Positions 48,875 through 58,102 of a DNA stretch of 64,000 nucleotides are shown one piece after another. The DNA lies in the NCBI RefSeq assembly GCF_041807905.1, contig NZ_JBGVSA010000012.1, forward strand, positions 1 to 64,000, written 5' to 3'. The stretch comes from JBGVSA01 sp041807905. Its GTDB lineage: Bacteria; Pseudomonadota; Gammaproteobacteria; Burkholderiales; Rhodocyclaceae. A program made the position numbers and the translations under genes. Within the stretch, counting starts at the first letter, position 1. Each line of letters opens with the position of its first letter. The notes under the pieces were generated by a model. The model was not told where the DNA came from, searched no databases, and worked only from the letters and a program-made list of their open reading frames with translations.

Positions 48875-50935
48875 ATGAACGCCGCATTACCCGCAGTACC
48901 TTCCCGCTACCGAAAAGCACTCATCAGCGTGGCCATCGCTTCGCTGTCGATGCTGTCTGCATGCGGCGACGATTCGAGTGACGACAACGTTGCCCCCGCA
49001 GGTGCGAGCAGCAGCAACAGCAGCACCAGCAGTGCTTCGAGCATCAGCAGCAGCGTCGGCAGCAGTGCCGGCTCCAGCAGTAGCAACAGCAGTGTGGCGC
49101 AGCGCAAACCGAACATTCTGTTCATCATGGCTGACGACCTGGGCTATTCCGATATCGCCGCCTTCGGCGGCGAAATCCACACGCCTAATCTCGACGCTCT
49201 CGTGCAGAGCGGCCGCCTGCTGACCAATCACCATACCGGCAGCGTGTGCGCCATCACGCGTTCGATGCTGATTTCGGGTACCGACCACCACCTCGTCGGC
49301 GAGGGCACCATGGGCGCGCCGAGCGATGCCGAGCGCAAGGGGCAGCCGGGCTACGAGGGTTACCTGAACGACCGTGCGCTGTCCGTCGCGCAACTGCTCA
49401 AGGACGCCGGCTATCACACCTACATGGCCGGCAAGTGGCACCTTGGCAACGCGCTGGCCGGCACTGTCACCACCGGGCTTGGCACCGCCAGTCCGGGGCA
49501 GACGCCCGACCAATGGGGTTTCGAGCGCAGCTTTGCGCTACTGGGGGGCGCGGCCAGCAACCACTTCGCGCATGAGGCCGCCGGCTCGAAGAACTACACC
49601 GAAGACGGCGCCTACGTGCAGCCCGGCCTGTCCGGCCAACCGGGTGCGGCCGGCAGCGCCGAAGGCCAGTTCTACTCGACCGACTTCTACACGCAACGCC
49701 TGATCAAATACATCGACAGCAACAAGGCCGACGGCAAGCCCTTCTTTGCCTATGCCGCGTACACCTCGCCGCACTGGCCGCTGCAAGTGCCGGAACCCTG
49801 GTTGTCGAAGTACAAGGGCCGCTATGACGTCGGCTACGAAGTGATCCGCGCCGAACGGCTGGCGCGGCAGAAGGCGCTGGGCATCATCCCGACGGACTTC
49901 AAGGAAAACCCGGGTGCTCCCAACCTGCTGACGCGTTCGGCTGCGACCACGCCGGCTGTCGCGGGCAGTCCCAAGTACATCAACGCACTGAACGGACCGG
50001 CACAGGGTTACACCGACTACGGTCTGGGGCCGGTCAACAAGAAGTGGGACAGTCTCACGCCCGATGAGCGCAAGGCACAGGCGCGCTACATGGAGATCTA
50101 CGCCGGCATGGTCGAGAACCTCGACTACAACATCGGCCTGCTGATCCAGCACCTGAAGGACATCGGCGAGTACGACAACACCTTCATCATGTTCCACTCG
50201 GACAACGGCGCCGAAGGCTGGCCGATCGATTCCGGTGCCGACCCGCTGGCGACCGACACGGCCAATGCACAAGCGGCAGCGTTCGCCAAACTGGGTACGG
50301 ACAATGGCCTGGCATCCGCGCAGCGCCTGCAATACGGCCTGCGCTGGGCGGAGGTGAGCGCGACGCCGTTCAAGCTGCACAAGGGCTTCATGGGCGAGGG
50401 TGGTACCGGCGTTCCGGCGATCGTTCACCTGCCCGGGCAGACGGCGCAGCTACCGGCATACCGCAACTTCACTCACGTCACCGACAACACGGCGACCTTC
50501 CTCGCGCTGGCCGGCGTGACGCCGCCGACCACGCCCGCCGCGCCCTTGCTCGACTCCAATGGTGTCGACAAGAACAAGGGCAAGGTGGTCTATGACGGTC
50601 GCAATGTCTGGCCCGTGACGGGCGCCTCGCTGCTGCCGGTGTTGCGCGGCGAGGCGACGACGGTTGCGCATAACGCCATCACGCTCGGAGAAGAGAGCTA
50701 CGGCCGCGCCAAGGTGTACAGCGCCGACGGCAAGTGGAAAGCGTTGTGGACCGAGCCGCCGTGGGGCCCGCTGGATGGTCACTGGCAGTTGTTCAACATC
50801 GCCGCCGACCGTGGCGAGACGCAGGACATCTCCGGCCAGAATACGGACGTGCTCGCGCAATTGCTGGTGCAATGGAAGGCCTACATGAGCAGCGTCGGCG
50901 GAATCGAGCCGGTGCAGCCGCGAGGCTACTACTAG
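48875..50935 (+). CDS. lipoprotein sulfatase with non-canonical FGly motif (CAITR)
   Basis: A 686-residue sulfatase. Signal 1-29 ends in the lipobox LSAC, so C30 is lipidated; a Ser-rich linker spans about 45-74. The alkaline-phosphatase-like domain starts NILFIMADDLGYSD, has AGKWHLG, SPHWPLQVP and FHSDNGAEGWP for metal and substrate binding, and GTDHHLVGEGTM close to the PAS arylsulfatase. The formylglycine motif reads C125-A-I-T-R129 instead of CxPxR: the usual Pro is Ile. Cys is present, so the maturase upstream could still act. The substrate is unknown. GAGG precedes the ATG. Confidence 0.9.
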   Translation: MNAALPAVPSRYRKALISVAIASLSMLSACGDDSSDDNVAPAGASSSNSSTSSASSISSSVGSSAGSSSSNSSVAQRKPNILFIMADDLGYSDIAAFGGEIHTPNLDALVQSGRLLTNHHTGSVCAITRSMLISGTDHHLVGEGTMGAPSDAERKGQPGYEGYLNDRALSVAQLLKDAGYHTYMAGKWHLGNALAGTVTTGLGTASPGQTPDQWGFERSFALLGGAASNHFAHEAAGSKNYTEDGAYVQPGLSGQPGAAGSAEGQFYSTDFYTQRLIKYIDSNKADGKPFFAYAAYTSPHWPLQVPEPWLSKYKGRYDVGYEVIRAERLARQKALGIIPTDFKENPGAPNLLTRSAATTPAVAGSPKYINALNGPAQGYTDYGLGPVNKKWDSLTPDERKAQARYMEIYAGMVENLDYNIGLLIQHLKDIGEYDNTFIMFHSDNGAEGWPIDSGADPLATDTANAQAAAFAKLGTDNGLASAQRLQYGLRWAEVSATPFKLHKGFMGEGGTGVPAIVHLPGQTAQLPAYRNFTHVTDNTATFLALAGVTPPTTPAAPLLDSNGVDKNKGKVVYDGRNVWPVTGASLLPVLRGEATTVAHNAITLGEESYGRAKVYSADGKWKALWTEPPWGPLDGHWQLFNIAADRGETQDISGQNTDVLAQLLVQWKAYMSSVGGIEPVQPRGYY

Positions 50936-51053
50936 GTAGTGGACGCTGGTGCCCCGGCCTTGCTGGCGGGGCGCCATTTCGTATGAAGCGATCCGGCGCA
51001 GGGCGGGCACCTCGAGCCTCTCTGCGCCCCTGTCTTTCTGAAGTGATGAAGCA

Positions 51054-51836
51054 ATGATCCGTTCTTGTCTGACTCGTCTGGCCGCGACGCTGGTGCTGAT
51101 GCTGCCATTGATTGTCTCGGCGAAGACCATCCGTGTCGGCGTGCCGGCTGGCCCACATGCCGAAATCATGGCGATTGCCGCCGAGGTCGCCGCCCGTAAC
51201 GGCCTGGATCTGAAGGTGGTGACCTTGCGTTCCTCTGAACTCGAATCGGCCCTGGCATCGGGCCGCGTTGACGCCATGACCGGGCGCGATCTGATCGACC
51301 TGGACGCCGCCAACCGCAAGCATGGTTATCGACTCGTGAACGCCGGCTACACCGTCACCTTCCCGATGGGTTTCTATTCCACACGCCTGCAGCGGCTCAA
51401 CGATCTGCACAACGGTGATGTCATCACGATTCCCAGCGACCGGCGCAACGCGGCGCGTGCGTTGATCCTGCTGCAGAACTACGGTCTGCTGGAGATCGAC
51501 GATGCCGCAGGCTTGAATGCCACGCCCGACGACATCGTGTCGAATCGCCGGGGTTTTCGAATCCGTCAGGTTGACCAATCGCGTTTGATGCGGGCTCGTT
51601 CGCAGTCTGCTTTCGTAGTGGCCAACGCCGACACCGCGGCACGCGTGAAACTGGAACCCGCGCGCGACGGCATCGGTATGGAAGATGCCCGCGTGCCCTA
51701 TGCCCAGGTGCTTGCCGTGCGGCAGGGCGATGTCGATGCCGGGTGGCTCAGGCAGTTGGTGGCGGCGTATCGATCGACCGAGGTGAAGCAGTTCATCCTC
51801 CATCGCTACAACGACTCCGTGCGGCGGCCTTGGTGA
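51054..51836 (+). CDS. NlpA/MetQ-like periplasmic binding protein without lipobox
   Basis: A 260-residue protein with a signal at 1-23 (cut after VSA; no Cys after it). The NlpA-family pattern begins TIRVGVPAGPHAEIMAIAAEVAARNGLDLKVVT (in part), with GRVDAMTGRDLIDLDAANR, DVITIPSDRRNAARALILLQNYGLLEI and AVRQGDVDAGWLRQL, in part. NlpA proteins bind methionine or sulfonate-like ligands. Most are lipoproteins; this one would be soluble in the periplasm. It follows the sulfatase by 118 bases and could collect its products. Its stop overlaps the next start. Confidence 0.85.
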   Translation: MIRSCLTRLAATLVLMLPLIVSAKTIRVGVPAGPHAEIMAIAAEVAARNGLDLKVVTLRSSELESALASGRVDAMTGRDLIDLDAANRKHGYRLVNAGYTVTFPMGFYSTRLQRLNDLHNGDVITIPSDRRNAARALILLQNYGLLEIDDAAGLNATPDDIVSNRRGFRIRQVDQSRLMRARSQSAFVVANADTAARVKLEPARDGIGMEDARVPYAQVLAVRQGDVDAGWLRQLVAAYRSTEVKQFILHRYNDSVRRPW

Positions 51837-52759
51837 GCGGGCAGGCCATTTCGTTCGGTTGCACGGCGTGCGGCAAGTGCTGCAACAGTGCGCCGCAGAT
51901 GACGCTGGCCGAGTTGTTCCATCACGAGCGCCGTTTCATCGGTGCCCTCGGCCTGCGCTGCGTACCGGCGTTTCGTGCCGGCGATCGCATTGCGACCGGC
52001 GATGGCGAGCATGTGTTCGACGATGATGACGCCAGGGCTGTGCGCGCCCACGCCGATGCGCACCTGTGGCGCGACGCGGCGGCGCGCCGCTTTGCGCTGC
52101 ACGCGCAAGCGTTGAGCTATCCGACGGCGCCCTGTCCGGCGCTCGACCCGCACGGTCAGTGCGCGATCCACGGTGACCGCAAGCCGACGATGTGCCATGC
52201 CGTGCCGCTCGACCCATTGGTGCCTGAACGCCTGCAGGGCGTGGTGTTGCTGCGCCGCGCCCGCGGCGAACACTACATCGGCGCCGATTGCATCCGCCCG
52301 GGCAGACATGGGGATCTGCCGCCGCTCTTCGACGATGGGCTGATCGTGGATGCCGGGTATGCGGCGACGTTCCGGCGACAACTGGATGAGTCCGTCATCG
52401 AGCGCCGCATCTGGGCGGACGCGGCATTTAAGCATCTGCTTCCCGAACTTGGCGGACGTGTGCGAGATGCCGGCATGCTCACGCTGCCGCTCGTGCCCGC
52501 CTTGCTGATACTTGCCGATGTGTCTCCCAACTGTCGCCAAAGGTGCATGCGCTATGTCGATAGCCAACTTGCGCTCATTGCACGCGAAATCGAGGCCGCG
52601 TTGGAGCGGCGGCTCGCCGGGGACAAGCCCGTCACGGCCGAGCTGCGCGCCAGCGAGCGGGCCTACCGCGCGTTGGCCGCGCATTGGGTCGCGCGGCCCT
52701 ATGCGATCCATGGCGAGCGTCACACCGAGAGGGTCGAAGCCTATCTGGGGCTGATATGA
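51833..52759 (+). CDS. YkgJ-family zinc- or iron-sulfur-cluster protein
   Basis: A 308-residue protein starting with a Cys cluster: FGCTACGKCCNSAP has C10, C13, C16 and C17 of the CxxCxxCC motif of YkgJ proteins, which bind a metal or Fe-S cluster. Other family Cys lie in TAPCPALDPHGQCAIH and KPTMCHAVPLDP. Start GTG 51833 overlaps the upstream stop by GTGA, so the two are coupled. Function is unknown; the coupling ties it to the NlpA-like protein and the sulfatase system. Confidence 0.8.
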   Translation: MSGQAISFGCTACGKCCNSAPQMTLAELFHHERRFIGALGLRCVPAFRAGDRIATGDGEHVFDDDDARAVRAHADAHLWRDAAARRFALHAQALSYPTAPCPALDPHGQCAIHGDRKPTMCHAVPLDPLVPERLQGVVLLRRARGEHYIGADCIRPGRHGDLPPLFDDGLIVDAGYAATFRRQLDESVIERRIWADAAFKHLLPELGGRVRDAGMLTLPLVPALLILADVSPNCRQRCMRYVDSQLALIAREIEAALERRLAGDKPVTAELRASERAYRALAAHWVARPYAIHGERHTERVEAYLGLI

Positions 52760-52780
52760 ATCGTCCGGTTGCCAGAATGA

Positions 52781-52808
52781 AAAAGGCCACCCGCAGGTGG
52801 CCTTGTTT
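52781..52808. terminator. bidirectional terminator
   Basis: GGCCACC (52785-52791) pairs with GGTGGCC (52796-52802), with AAAA before and TTGTTT after. It lies between the YkgJ gene and the convergent DUF805 gene. Confidence 0.8.
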
Positions 52809-52828
52809 GCATTCGTGTTGCGTCGGGC

Positions 52829-53185
52829 TTATGCGCCGAAGCGGTTCGCGCCCGGCTTGCTCTGCTGCGCGAGGAACACGATCAGGATAATGGCGCCGAC
52901 GATGGGGATCAGCGTGATGAGGATCCACCACCCACTGCGGTCGGTGTCATGCAGGCGGCGTACCGTCAGGCCCAGGCCCGGCAGCAGCACGGCCAGGGAG
53001 AAAATCACTTCCAGGATCGTCATGCCGATGATGCTGTCAATGATGGCCAGGACAATGCTGATGATGAAGTTGACCAGTGCGAATTGCCAGAATTCGGCAC
53101 GGCTGGCGCGCCCCTGGAAGGCGACGTACTTGTTCTTCAGAACGTCCAGATAGTTCGCCTTCAGCGAATCGATGGTGACTGCCAT
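52829..53185 (-). CDS. DUF805 family membrane protein
   Basis: A 118-residue protein. FQGRASRAEFWQFALVNF is the conserved start of DUF805, then three hydrophobic helices and VRRLHDTDRSGWWILITLIPIVGAI (in part). Family function is unknown; it is an inner-membrane protein. GGGGAGA precedes the ATG. Confidence 0.93.
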   Translation of the reverse strand: MAVTIDSLKANYLDVLKNKYVAFQGRASRAEFWQFALVNFIISIVLAIIDSIIGMTILEVIFSLAVLLPGLGLTVRRLHDTDRSGWWILITLIPIVGAIILIVFLAQQSKPGANRFGA

Positions 53186-53371
53186 GTTTCTCCCCTTGCA
53201 ATGAATTACCCGATCGGCTCGCGCCGGTTCGGGCCGAATGTTCGTCGTGCTGCAGGTCTTGACGGCTGCTCTGGATCAATGCAACCAGTCAATCTGATGG
53301 CTAGCTCCGAAGCCTAGGGTGGAAATCGGATAATGCCAATGTTCCATTCGGACGTTTCTTTCGACCGGAGA

Positions 53372-53395
53372 GAAAAAAGCCCGGAAAACCGGGCT
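53372..53395 (-). terminator. terminator of the SDR gene
   Basis: AGCCCGG (53379-53385) pairs with CCGGGCT (53389-53395), with A runs on both flanks; on the minus strand TTTTTTCTC follows. Confidence 0.85.
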
Positions 53396-53435
53396 TTTCG
53401 TGGGTGAGAAGCGTCGCAATCCTCACATCATGCGG

Positions 53436-54212
53436 TCAGTGCTTGTACTGTCCGCCGTTGATGTCCAGCACCTGCCCGGTGATGTATCCACTTGCCATGT
53501 GCGAGGCAAAAAACAGGAATGCCGGCGCCATTTCTTCGGCGGTGCCAAAACGGCCCATCGGGATGCCAGTCGAGATGCGGTCACGCACGTCCTGCGTCTT
53601 GTCGGCGTGGAACGCGGTGTCGACCGTGCCGGGTGACACGACGTTGAAACGCACACCGTCCTTGGTGTGGAAATCGACCCAGTTCTTGTGCACGTTGTGC
53701 AGGAAGGCCTTTGCCGCGCCGTACAGGCCGGCGCCGGGGCCGCCTCCGGTGTGACCGGCGATCGATCCGGTGCTGATGACGGCACTGGTCTGGCCTGATG
53801 CCTTGGCGGCGGCCGCCAGGTGGGGCAGCGCGAATTTGGTGGTCATCACGACCGAGCGGATGTTGGCATCCATGACTGCGTCGTAGAACGTGTCGTCGAT
53901 CTCGGGCAGCGGCTTGCGGGCGACCAGGCCGCCAGCGTTGTTGATGAGCACGTCGATACCGCCGAATTTCGCCACGAACTCATCGACCAGCCGCTGGCAG
54001 GCGTCCGAGGCGGTCAGATCAGCCGCGAAGAATGCCGCGTCGCCGCCTTCTGCGCGCATGCCGGCAATGATCTCGTCGATATTGGCGGGAGCCTTGCGGC
54101 CATGCAGGCCGACTTTCGCGCCCGCGCGGGCAAAGAGGCGGGCGGTGGCAAGGCCGATGCCCTGCGATGAACCGGTGATCAGAACGCGTTTACCTTTGAG
54201 GTCTGGGAACAT
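53436..54212 (-). CDS. short-chain dehydrogenase/reductase (SDR)
   Basis: A 258-residue SDR. The cofactor loop is TGSSQGIGLATAR; NNAG marks strand 4; the catalytic residues are Ser in STGSIAG, Tyr and Lys in YGAAKAF. PGTVDTAFH and YITGQVLDINGGQY close it. It probably uses NADPH on a ketone or acyl-like substrate, not identified here. Start 54212 was chosen over 54329. It is divergent from a MATE transporter gene and may share its control. Confidence 0.93.
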   Translation of the reverse strand: MFPDLKGKRVLITGSSQGIGLATARLFARAGAKVGLHGRKAPANIDEIIAGMRAEGGDAAFFAADLTASDACQRLVDEFVAKFGGIDVLINNAGGLVARKPLPEIDDTFYDAVMDANIRSVVMTTKFALPHLAAAAKASGQTSAVISTGSIAGHTGGGPGAGLYGAAKAFLHNVHKNWVDFHTKDGVRFNVVSPGTVDTAFHADKTQDVRDRISTGIPMGRFGTAEEMAPAFLFFASHMASGYITGQVLDINGGQYKH

Positions 54213-54331
54213 GGAAATGTCTCTCGTTATCGTGTGTGAAAGAAAAAGAGGATGCTGACAAGGCCTATCGGGCGCAGCCAGAAATGTCAGACAAACTGTT
54301 AAGATAGCAGTGTTACTGCATCGTTGCATTC

Positions 54332-55702
54332 ATGTCGCACTCCTCCTCCCGCCTCAATATGGTCGGCATTACCTGGCCGATCTTCGTCGAAAACCTTTTC
54401 ATGGCCCTGATCGGGCTGCTCGGTCTGTGGATGGCGAGCCGCCTCTCGGACGGTGCCGTCGCCACGTATGGCGTGTCCAACCAGATCGTCGGTGCGCTGC
54501 AGATCGTCTTCCGCGTGGCCAGTATCGGTACCAGTGTCGTGGTCACCCAGCATCACGGTGCGGGCGACCGGATCGGCGCCGGACGCGTGGCATTGGCGGG
54601 GCTGTCGGCGGCGGTGTGGGTCGGCGTCGTGACGGCTTTGCTGGTCGGTCTTGGCGCCACGCAGATACTGACCGCGCTGCACTTGCCGGGCGAACTGTTC
54701 GCGCTCGGCGTGCCGTACCTCGGCCTGCTCGCCCTGGCGCTGGCGGCGGATTCGGTGGCGATGACCATGATCGCCGTGCTGCGTGCCTACACTTATACGC
54801 GCGTGTCGATGCGCATAGTGTTGCTGATGAACGTGGCGCAGGTGCTGATGGGTTTCCCGCTCATGTTTGGCATCGGCGACTGGGGCGGCTTTGGCCTGAC
54901 GGGTCTTGCCATCGCGATGATCGTGTCGCGCCTGATTGCGCTCGTGTTGCTATGGCAGGGCTGGCAAAGCAAGCTGGGCGTTCAGCCGGGCATCGTCGAT
55001 TGTCTTCGCCCGGATACTCACGCGCTCAAGGGAATCCTTCATATCGGCTTGCCCGGTGCCGGCGAAAAAGTCGCCTACCGCGTGAGCTTCATCATGACGG
55101 TGGCAATGGTCGGCAGCATGGGGGCCGCCGCACTGGCCACGCACACTTATGTGTGGCAATCGGTGCAATTGGTGGCGCTGTTCGTCAATTCCGTCGGCTT
55201 CGGCACGGAGATCGTCATCGGTCACCTCATCGGTGGCGGGCGCTTCAAGGAAGCCAACCGGCTCATGCTGCGTGCCGTTGCGTGGGGCTTTACGGTGATG
55301 TTCCTGTGCGCGCTGGCCAGCTTCTTCATCACGCCGGCGGCGGTGGCGCACGTATCGCGCGACCCGCAAATCATCGCGCTCGTCGGCGTCATCGTCTGGA
55401 TCGAGCTGGTGCTGGAGCCGGGCCGCAGTCTCAACACCATCATCACGAGCGGACTGCGGGCATCGGGCGACGCGCGTTTTCCGGTCAAGATCAGTGCCGT
55501 ATCGGTGTTCGTCTTCGGCGCCGGGCTCGGGTGGCTGCTCGGCGTGCACTTCGGCCTGGGGCTGCCCGGTATCTGGCTGGGTTACATGGCCGACGAATGG
55601 GTGCGCGGCCTGTGCATGGCGGCACGCTGGCACTGGCTGGGCTGGGCCTCGTACGCGCGCGGCACGCGCCGCCGCATCCTGAGCCATCGGGCGCGCGCCT
55701 GA
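54332..55702 (+). CDS. MATE-family efflux transporter
   Basis: A 456-residue membrane protein with 12 predicted helices in two halves. The first half has MVGITWPIFVENLFMALIGLLGLWMAS, in part, and SNQIVGALQIVF; the second has GLPGAGEKVAYRVSF and FVNSVGFGTEIVIGHLIGGG. MATE proteins expel cationic drugs or metabolites using Na+ or H+. The substrate is unknown. A terminator follows, shared with the EF-G gene. Confidence 0.92.
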   Translation: MSHSSSRLNMVGITWPIFVENLFMALIGLLGLWMASRLSDGAVATYGVSNQIVGALQIVFRVASIGTSVVVTQHHGAGDRIGAGRVALAGLSAAVWVGVVTALLVGLGATQILTALHLPGELFALGVPYLGLLALALAADSVAMTMIAVLRAYTYTRVSMRIVLLMNVAQVLMGFPLMFGIGDWGGFGLTGLAIAMIVSRLIALVLLWQGWQSKLGVQPGIVDCLRPDTHALKGILHIGLPGAGEKVAYRVSFIMTVAMVGSMGAAALATHTYVWQSVQLVALFVNSVGFGTEIVIGHLIGGGRFKEANRLMLRAVAWGFTVMFLCALASFFITPAAVAHVSRDPQIIALVGVIVWIELVLEPGRSLNTIITSGLRASGDARFPVKISAVSVFVFGAGLGWLLGVHFGLGLPGIWLGYMADEWVRGLCMAARWHWLGWASYARGTRRRILSHRARA

Positions 55703-55726
55703 AAAAAAGGGACCCGAAGGCCCCTT
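55703..55726 (-). terminator. UUCG-loop terminator of EF-G gene
   Basis: On the minus strand GGGGCC pairs with GGTCCC around TTCG, followed by seven T. The plus-strand positions of the stem are 55709-55714 and 55719-55724. Confidence 0.85.
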
Positions 55727-55744
55727 CCTGGGTGGAACATTTGC

Positions 55745-57784
55745 TTACGCGGCGATCAATTGCTTCTGTAACGTTGCTGGCGCAGGCGCGTAGTGATCGA
55801 ACTGCATGGTGAACTGGGCGCGCCCTGAAGTGAGCGCACGCAATTGTCCGATGTAGCCGAACATCTCCTGCAGCGGCACCTGGGCGTCGATGACGGCCGC
55901 GTTGCCGCGAGCCTCCTGCGCACGGATGGTGCCGCGTCGGCGGTTCAGGTCGCCGATGACATCGCCGACGTGGTCCGTCGGCGTCGTCACTTCCACGCCC
56001 ATCACCGGTTCGAGTACCACCGGCGCCGCTTGTCGCATCGCACTGCGGAACGCCGTGGCCGCAGCGATCTCGAACGCCATCGCCGACGAATCGCGCTCGT
56101 GGTGGCTGCCATCGAGCAGCGTGACCTTCACGTCCACCACCGGGTGACCGGAAATCACACCCATGCGCACGGCATTGTTGACGCCAGCTTCAACTGCCGG
56201 GATGAACTCGCGCGGCACGGCGCCACCCACGACACGGCTTTCGAACTGAACGCCAGCGCCCCGTTCCAGCGGCTCGACCGACAGTTCGACCTCGGCGTAC
56301 TGCCCGGGGCCGCCGCTTTGCTTGCGGTGCAGATGACGTACCGTGGTGCTGCGCGTGACCGTCTCGCGGTACGCGACCTGCGGCTTGCCGGTGATGACTT
56401 CCACGCCGTGGCGCGCGCGCAGGTCTTCGAGTTTCACCTCGAGCTGCAATTCGCCCATGCCGGACAGGATCGTCTGGCCCGATTCGGCGTCGTAGCGCAT
56501 GTGCAGGCTCGGGTCTTCGCGCAGCAAGGCCTGCAGCCCGTGGGCCAGATGCTGCTGGTCGGCCTGCGTCTTGGGCTCGATGGCGATGTCGATCACTGGC
56601 TCGGGTGCCGCGATCTGCTCCAGCACGATGCGGTGTGCTGGATCGCACAGCGTGTCGCCCGTGGCCGCATCCTTCACGCCGACGATCGCCGCGATGCCGC
56701 CGGCTTCGACGGCATCGATCTCGCGTCGCTTGTCGGCGTGGATCTCATACAGCCGCGACACCCGCTCGCGCTTGTCGGTGGTGGCGTTCAGTACCGTGTC
56801 GCCGACACGCAAAGTGCCGCGATAGACCCGCACGAACGACAACTGGCCGTGCTCATCGGCGATCAGCTTGAACACGAGCGCAGCCAGCGGAGCGCCCGCA
56901 TCGTCGCCAATGTCGGACGCCACGTCGTCTGGCGACGGCAAGTCGTCGACAACAGCGTCGAGCAGCGGCTCGATGCCACGGTTCTTGAACGCCGAGCCGG
57001 CCAGCACCGGTACGAATGCGCCGGCGATGGTCCCGCGTCGCAGGCAGGCTTGCAGCGCCTCTATGCTTGGCTCGCGCCCTTCGAGGTACTCGGCCAGTGC
57101 CGCATCATCTTGTTCGACGATGAGTTCCAGCAGCACAGCGCGTGCGGCTTCCATGCGCTCGACCAGTTCGGCCGGCACGGCGGTGATTTCCACCGGTCGG
57201 TCCGCTTTGTCCGAGGGCCACAGCAGCGCCTGTCGTCGCAGCACGTCGACTACGCCACGGAATTCGCCTTCCGCACCAATCGGCACGTGCAGCACCGCCG
57301 GCGTCGCACCAAGGCGCTCGCGGATCATGTCGACCGCGCGCGAAAAATCCGCGCCCGTGCGGTCGAGCTTGTTGATGAACGCAATGCGCGGCACGTGGTA
57401 CTTGTCGGCCAGGCGCCAGTTGGTCTCGGTCTGCGGCTCCACGCCAGCCACGCCGTCGAACACCACCACGGCGCCGTCGAGCACGCGCAGCGAGCGGTTC
57501 ACTTCGATGTTGAAATCGATGTGGCCGGGTGTGTCGATCAGGTTGATCTTGTGGTCGCGCCAGAAGACCGTCGTGGCAGCGCTGTTGATGGTGATGCCGC
57601 GCTTCACTTCCTGCGGATCGAAGTCCATCGTCGCGCGCCCGTCATGGACTTCGCCCATGCGGTGATTCTCGCCTGTGTAGAACAGGATGCGTTCGGACGT
57701 GGTGGTCTTGCCGGCGTCGACGTGCGCAATGATGCCGATGTTGCGAACCTTGTCGCGGGGAAGGTTGTGCGATGTAGCTTTCAT
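55745..57784 (-). CDS. fusA: elongation factor G, second-copy type
   Basis: A 679-residue translational GTPase. GTP motifs: AHVDAGKTTTSE (G1), RGITINSAAT (G2), DTPGHIDF (G3), NKLDRTGAD (G4) and GSAFKNRG (G5); the later domains have SGMGELQLEVKLEDLR and PRRRGTIRAQEA-like ends. It is slightly short of the usual 700 residues. EF-G moves tRNA and mRNA during translation. The str-operon neighbours (rpsL, rpsG, tuf) are absent, so this is probably the extra EF-G2 found in many Betaproteobacteria. GAGGG precedes the ATG at 57784. Confidence 0.95.
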   Translation of the reverse strand: MKATSHNLPRDKVRNIGIIAHVDAGKTTTSERILFYTGENHRMGEVHDGRATMDFDPQEVKRGITINSAATTVFWRDHKINLIDTPGHIDFNIEVNRSLRVLDGAVVVFDGVAGVEPQTETNWRLADKYHVPRIAFINKLDRTGADFSRAVDMIRERLGATPAVLHVPIGAEGEFRGVVDVLRRQALLWPSDKADRPVEITAVPAELVERMEAARAVLLELIVEQDDAALAEYLEGREPSIEALQACLRRGTIAGAFVPVLAGSAFKNRGIEPLLDAVVDDLPSPDDVASDIGDDAGAPLAALVFKLIADEHGQLSFVRVYRGTLRVGDTVLNATTDKRERVSRLYEIHADKRREIDAVEAGGIAAIVGVKDAATGDTLCDPAHRIVLEQIAAPEPVIDIAIEPKTQADQQHLAHGLQALLREDPSLHMRYDAESGQTILSGMGELQLEVKLEDLRARHGVEVITGKPQVAYRETVTRSTTVRHLHRKQSGGPGQYAEVELSVEPLERGAGVQFESRVVGGAVPREFIPAVEAGVNNAVRMGVISGHPVVDVKVTLLDGSHHERDSSAMAFEIAAATAFRSAMRQAAPVVLEPVMGVEVTTPTDHVGDVIGDLNRRRGTIRAQEARGNAAVIDAQVPLQEMFGYIGQLRALTSGRAQFTMQFDHYAPAPATLQKQLIAA

Positions 57785-57841
57785 GATGCCCTCATTTCTG
57801 TCTCGTAACGGGAACCGCCCGCACACGAGGCGAGGGCGGCT

Positions 57842-57964
57842 CTAGCGATGCAATCCAGCCGGTGCAGGGCAGGTGCGCCAACGCGCAGACGAATACGACG
57901 CGCGCGCACGCGTCCCGCTCCGGCGGGTGGTAATTGCGGCGATCTGCTTGTCGTAGCGGTACAT
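57842..57964 (-). CDS. possible 40-residue protein upstream of EF-G2
   Basis: A short frame starting MYRYDKQIAAITTRR, then Arg/Ser/Ala-rich. GGAGAG lies five bases before the ATG, which is better than most chance frames. It lies after a terminator and 58 bases before the EF-G2 gene, so it could be a leader or a small cotranscribed protein. No family is recognised. Confidence 0.4.
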   Translation of the reverse strand: MYRYDKQIAAITTRRSGTRARASYSSARWRTCPAPAGLHR

Positions 57965-58008
57965 CGGTTCTCTCCAACTGCCGGGTCGGCCGGCATGACA
58001 GGAACAAC

Positions 58009-58041
58009 AAAAAACCCCGGGGGCTCGCGCCAACCGGGGTT
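58009..58041 (-). terminator. terminator upstream of EF-G2 leader
   Basis: AACCCCGG (58013-58020) pairs with CCGGGGTT (58034-58041); on the minus strand TTTTTGTTGTTCC follows. It ends a minus-strand transcript that comes from beyond 58041. Confidence 0.8.
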
Positions 58042-58102
58042 CCTGTCTTGTCTGCCGGAAGGCTGCACGGGTACGCGCCTTCCTGCCTGTTTGGTAGAAA
58101 GG

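Noticed and set aside
55844..57808. 654-codon open frame on the plus strand
   Set aside because: Antisense to EF-G, whose GTPase motifs are unmistakable.
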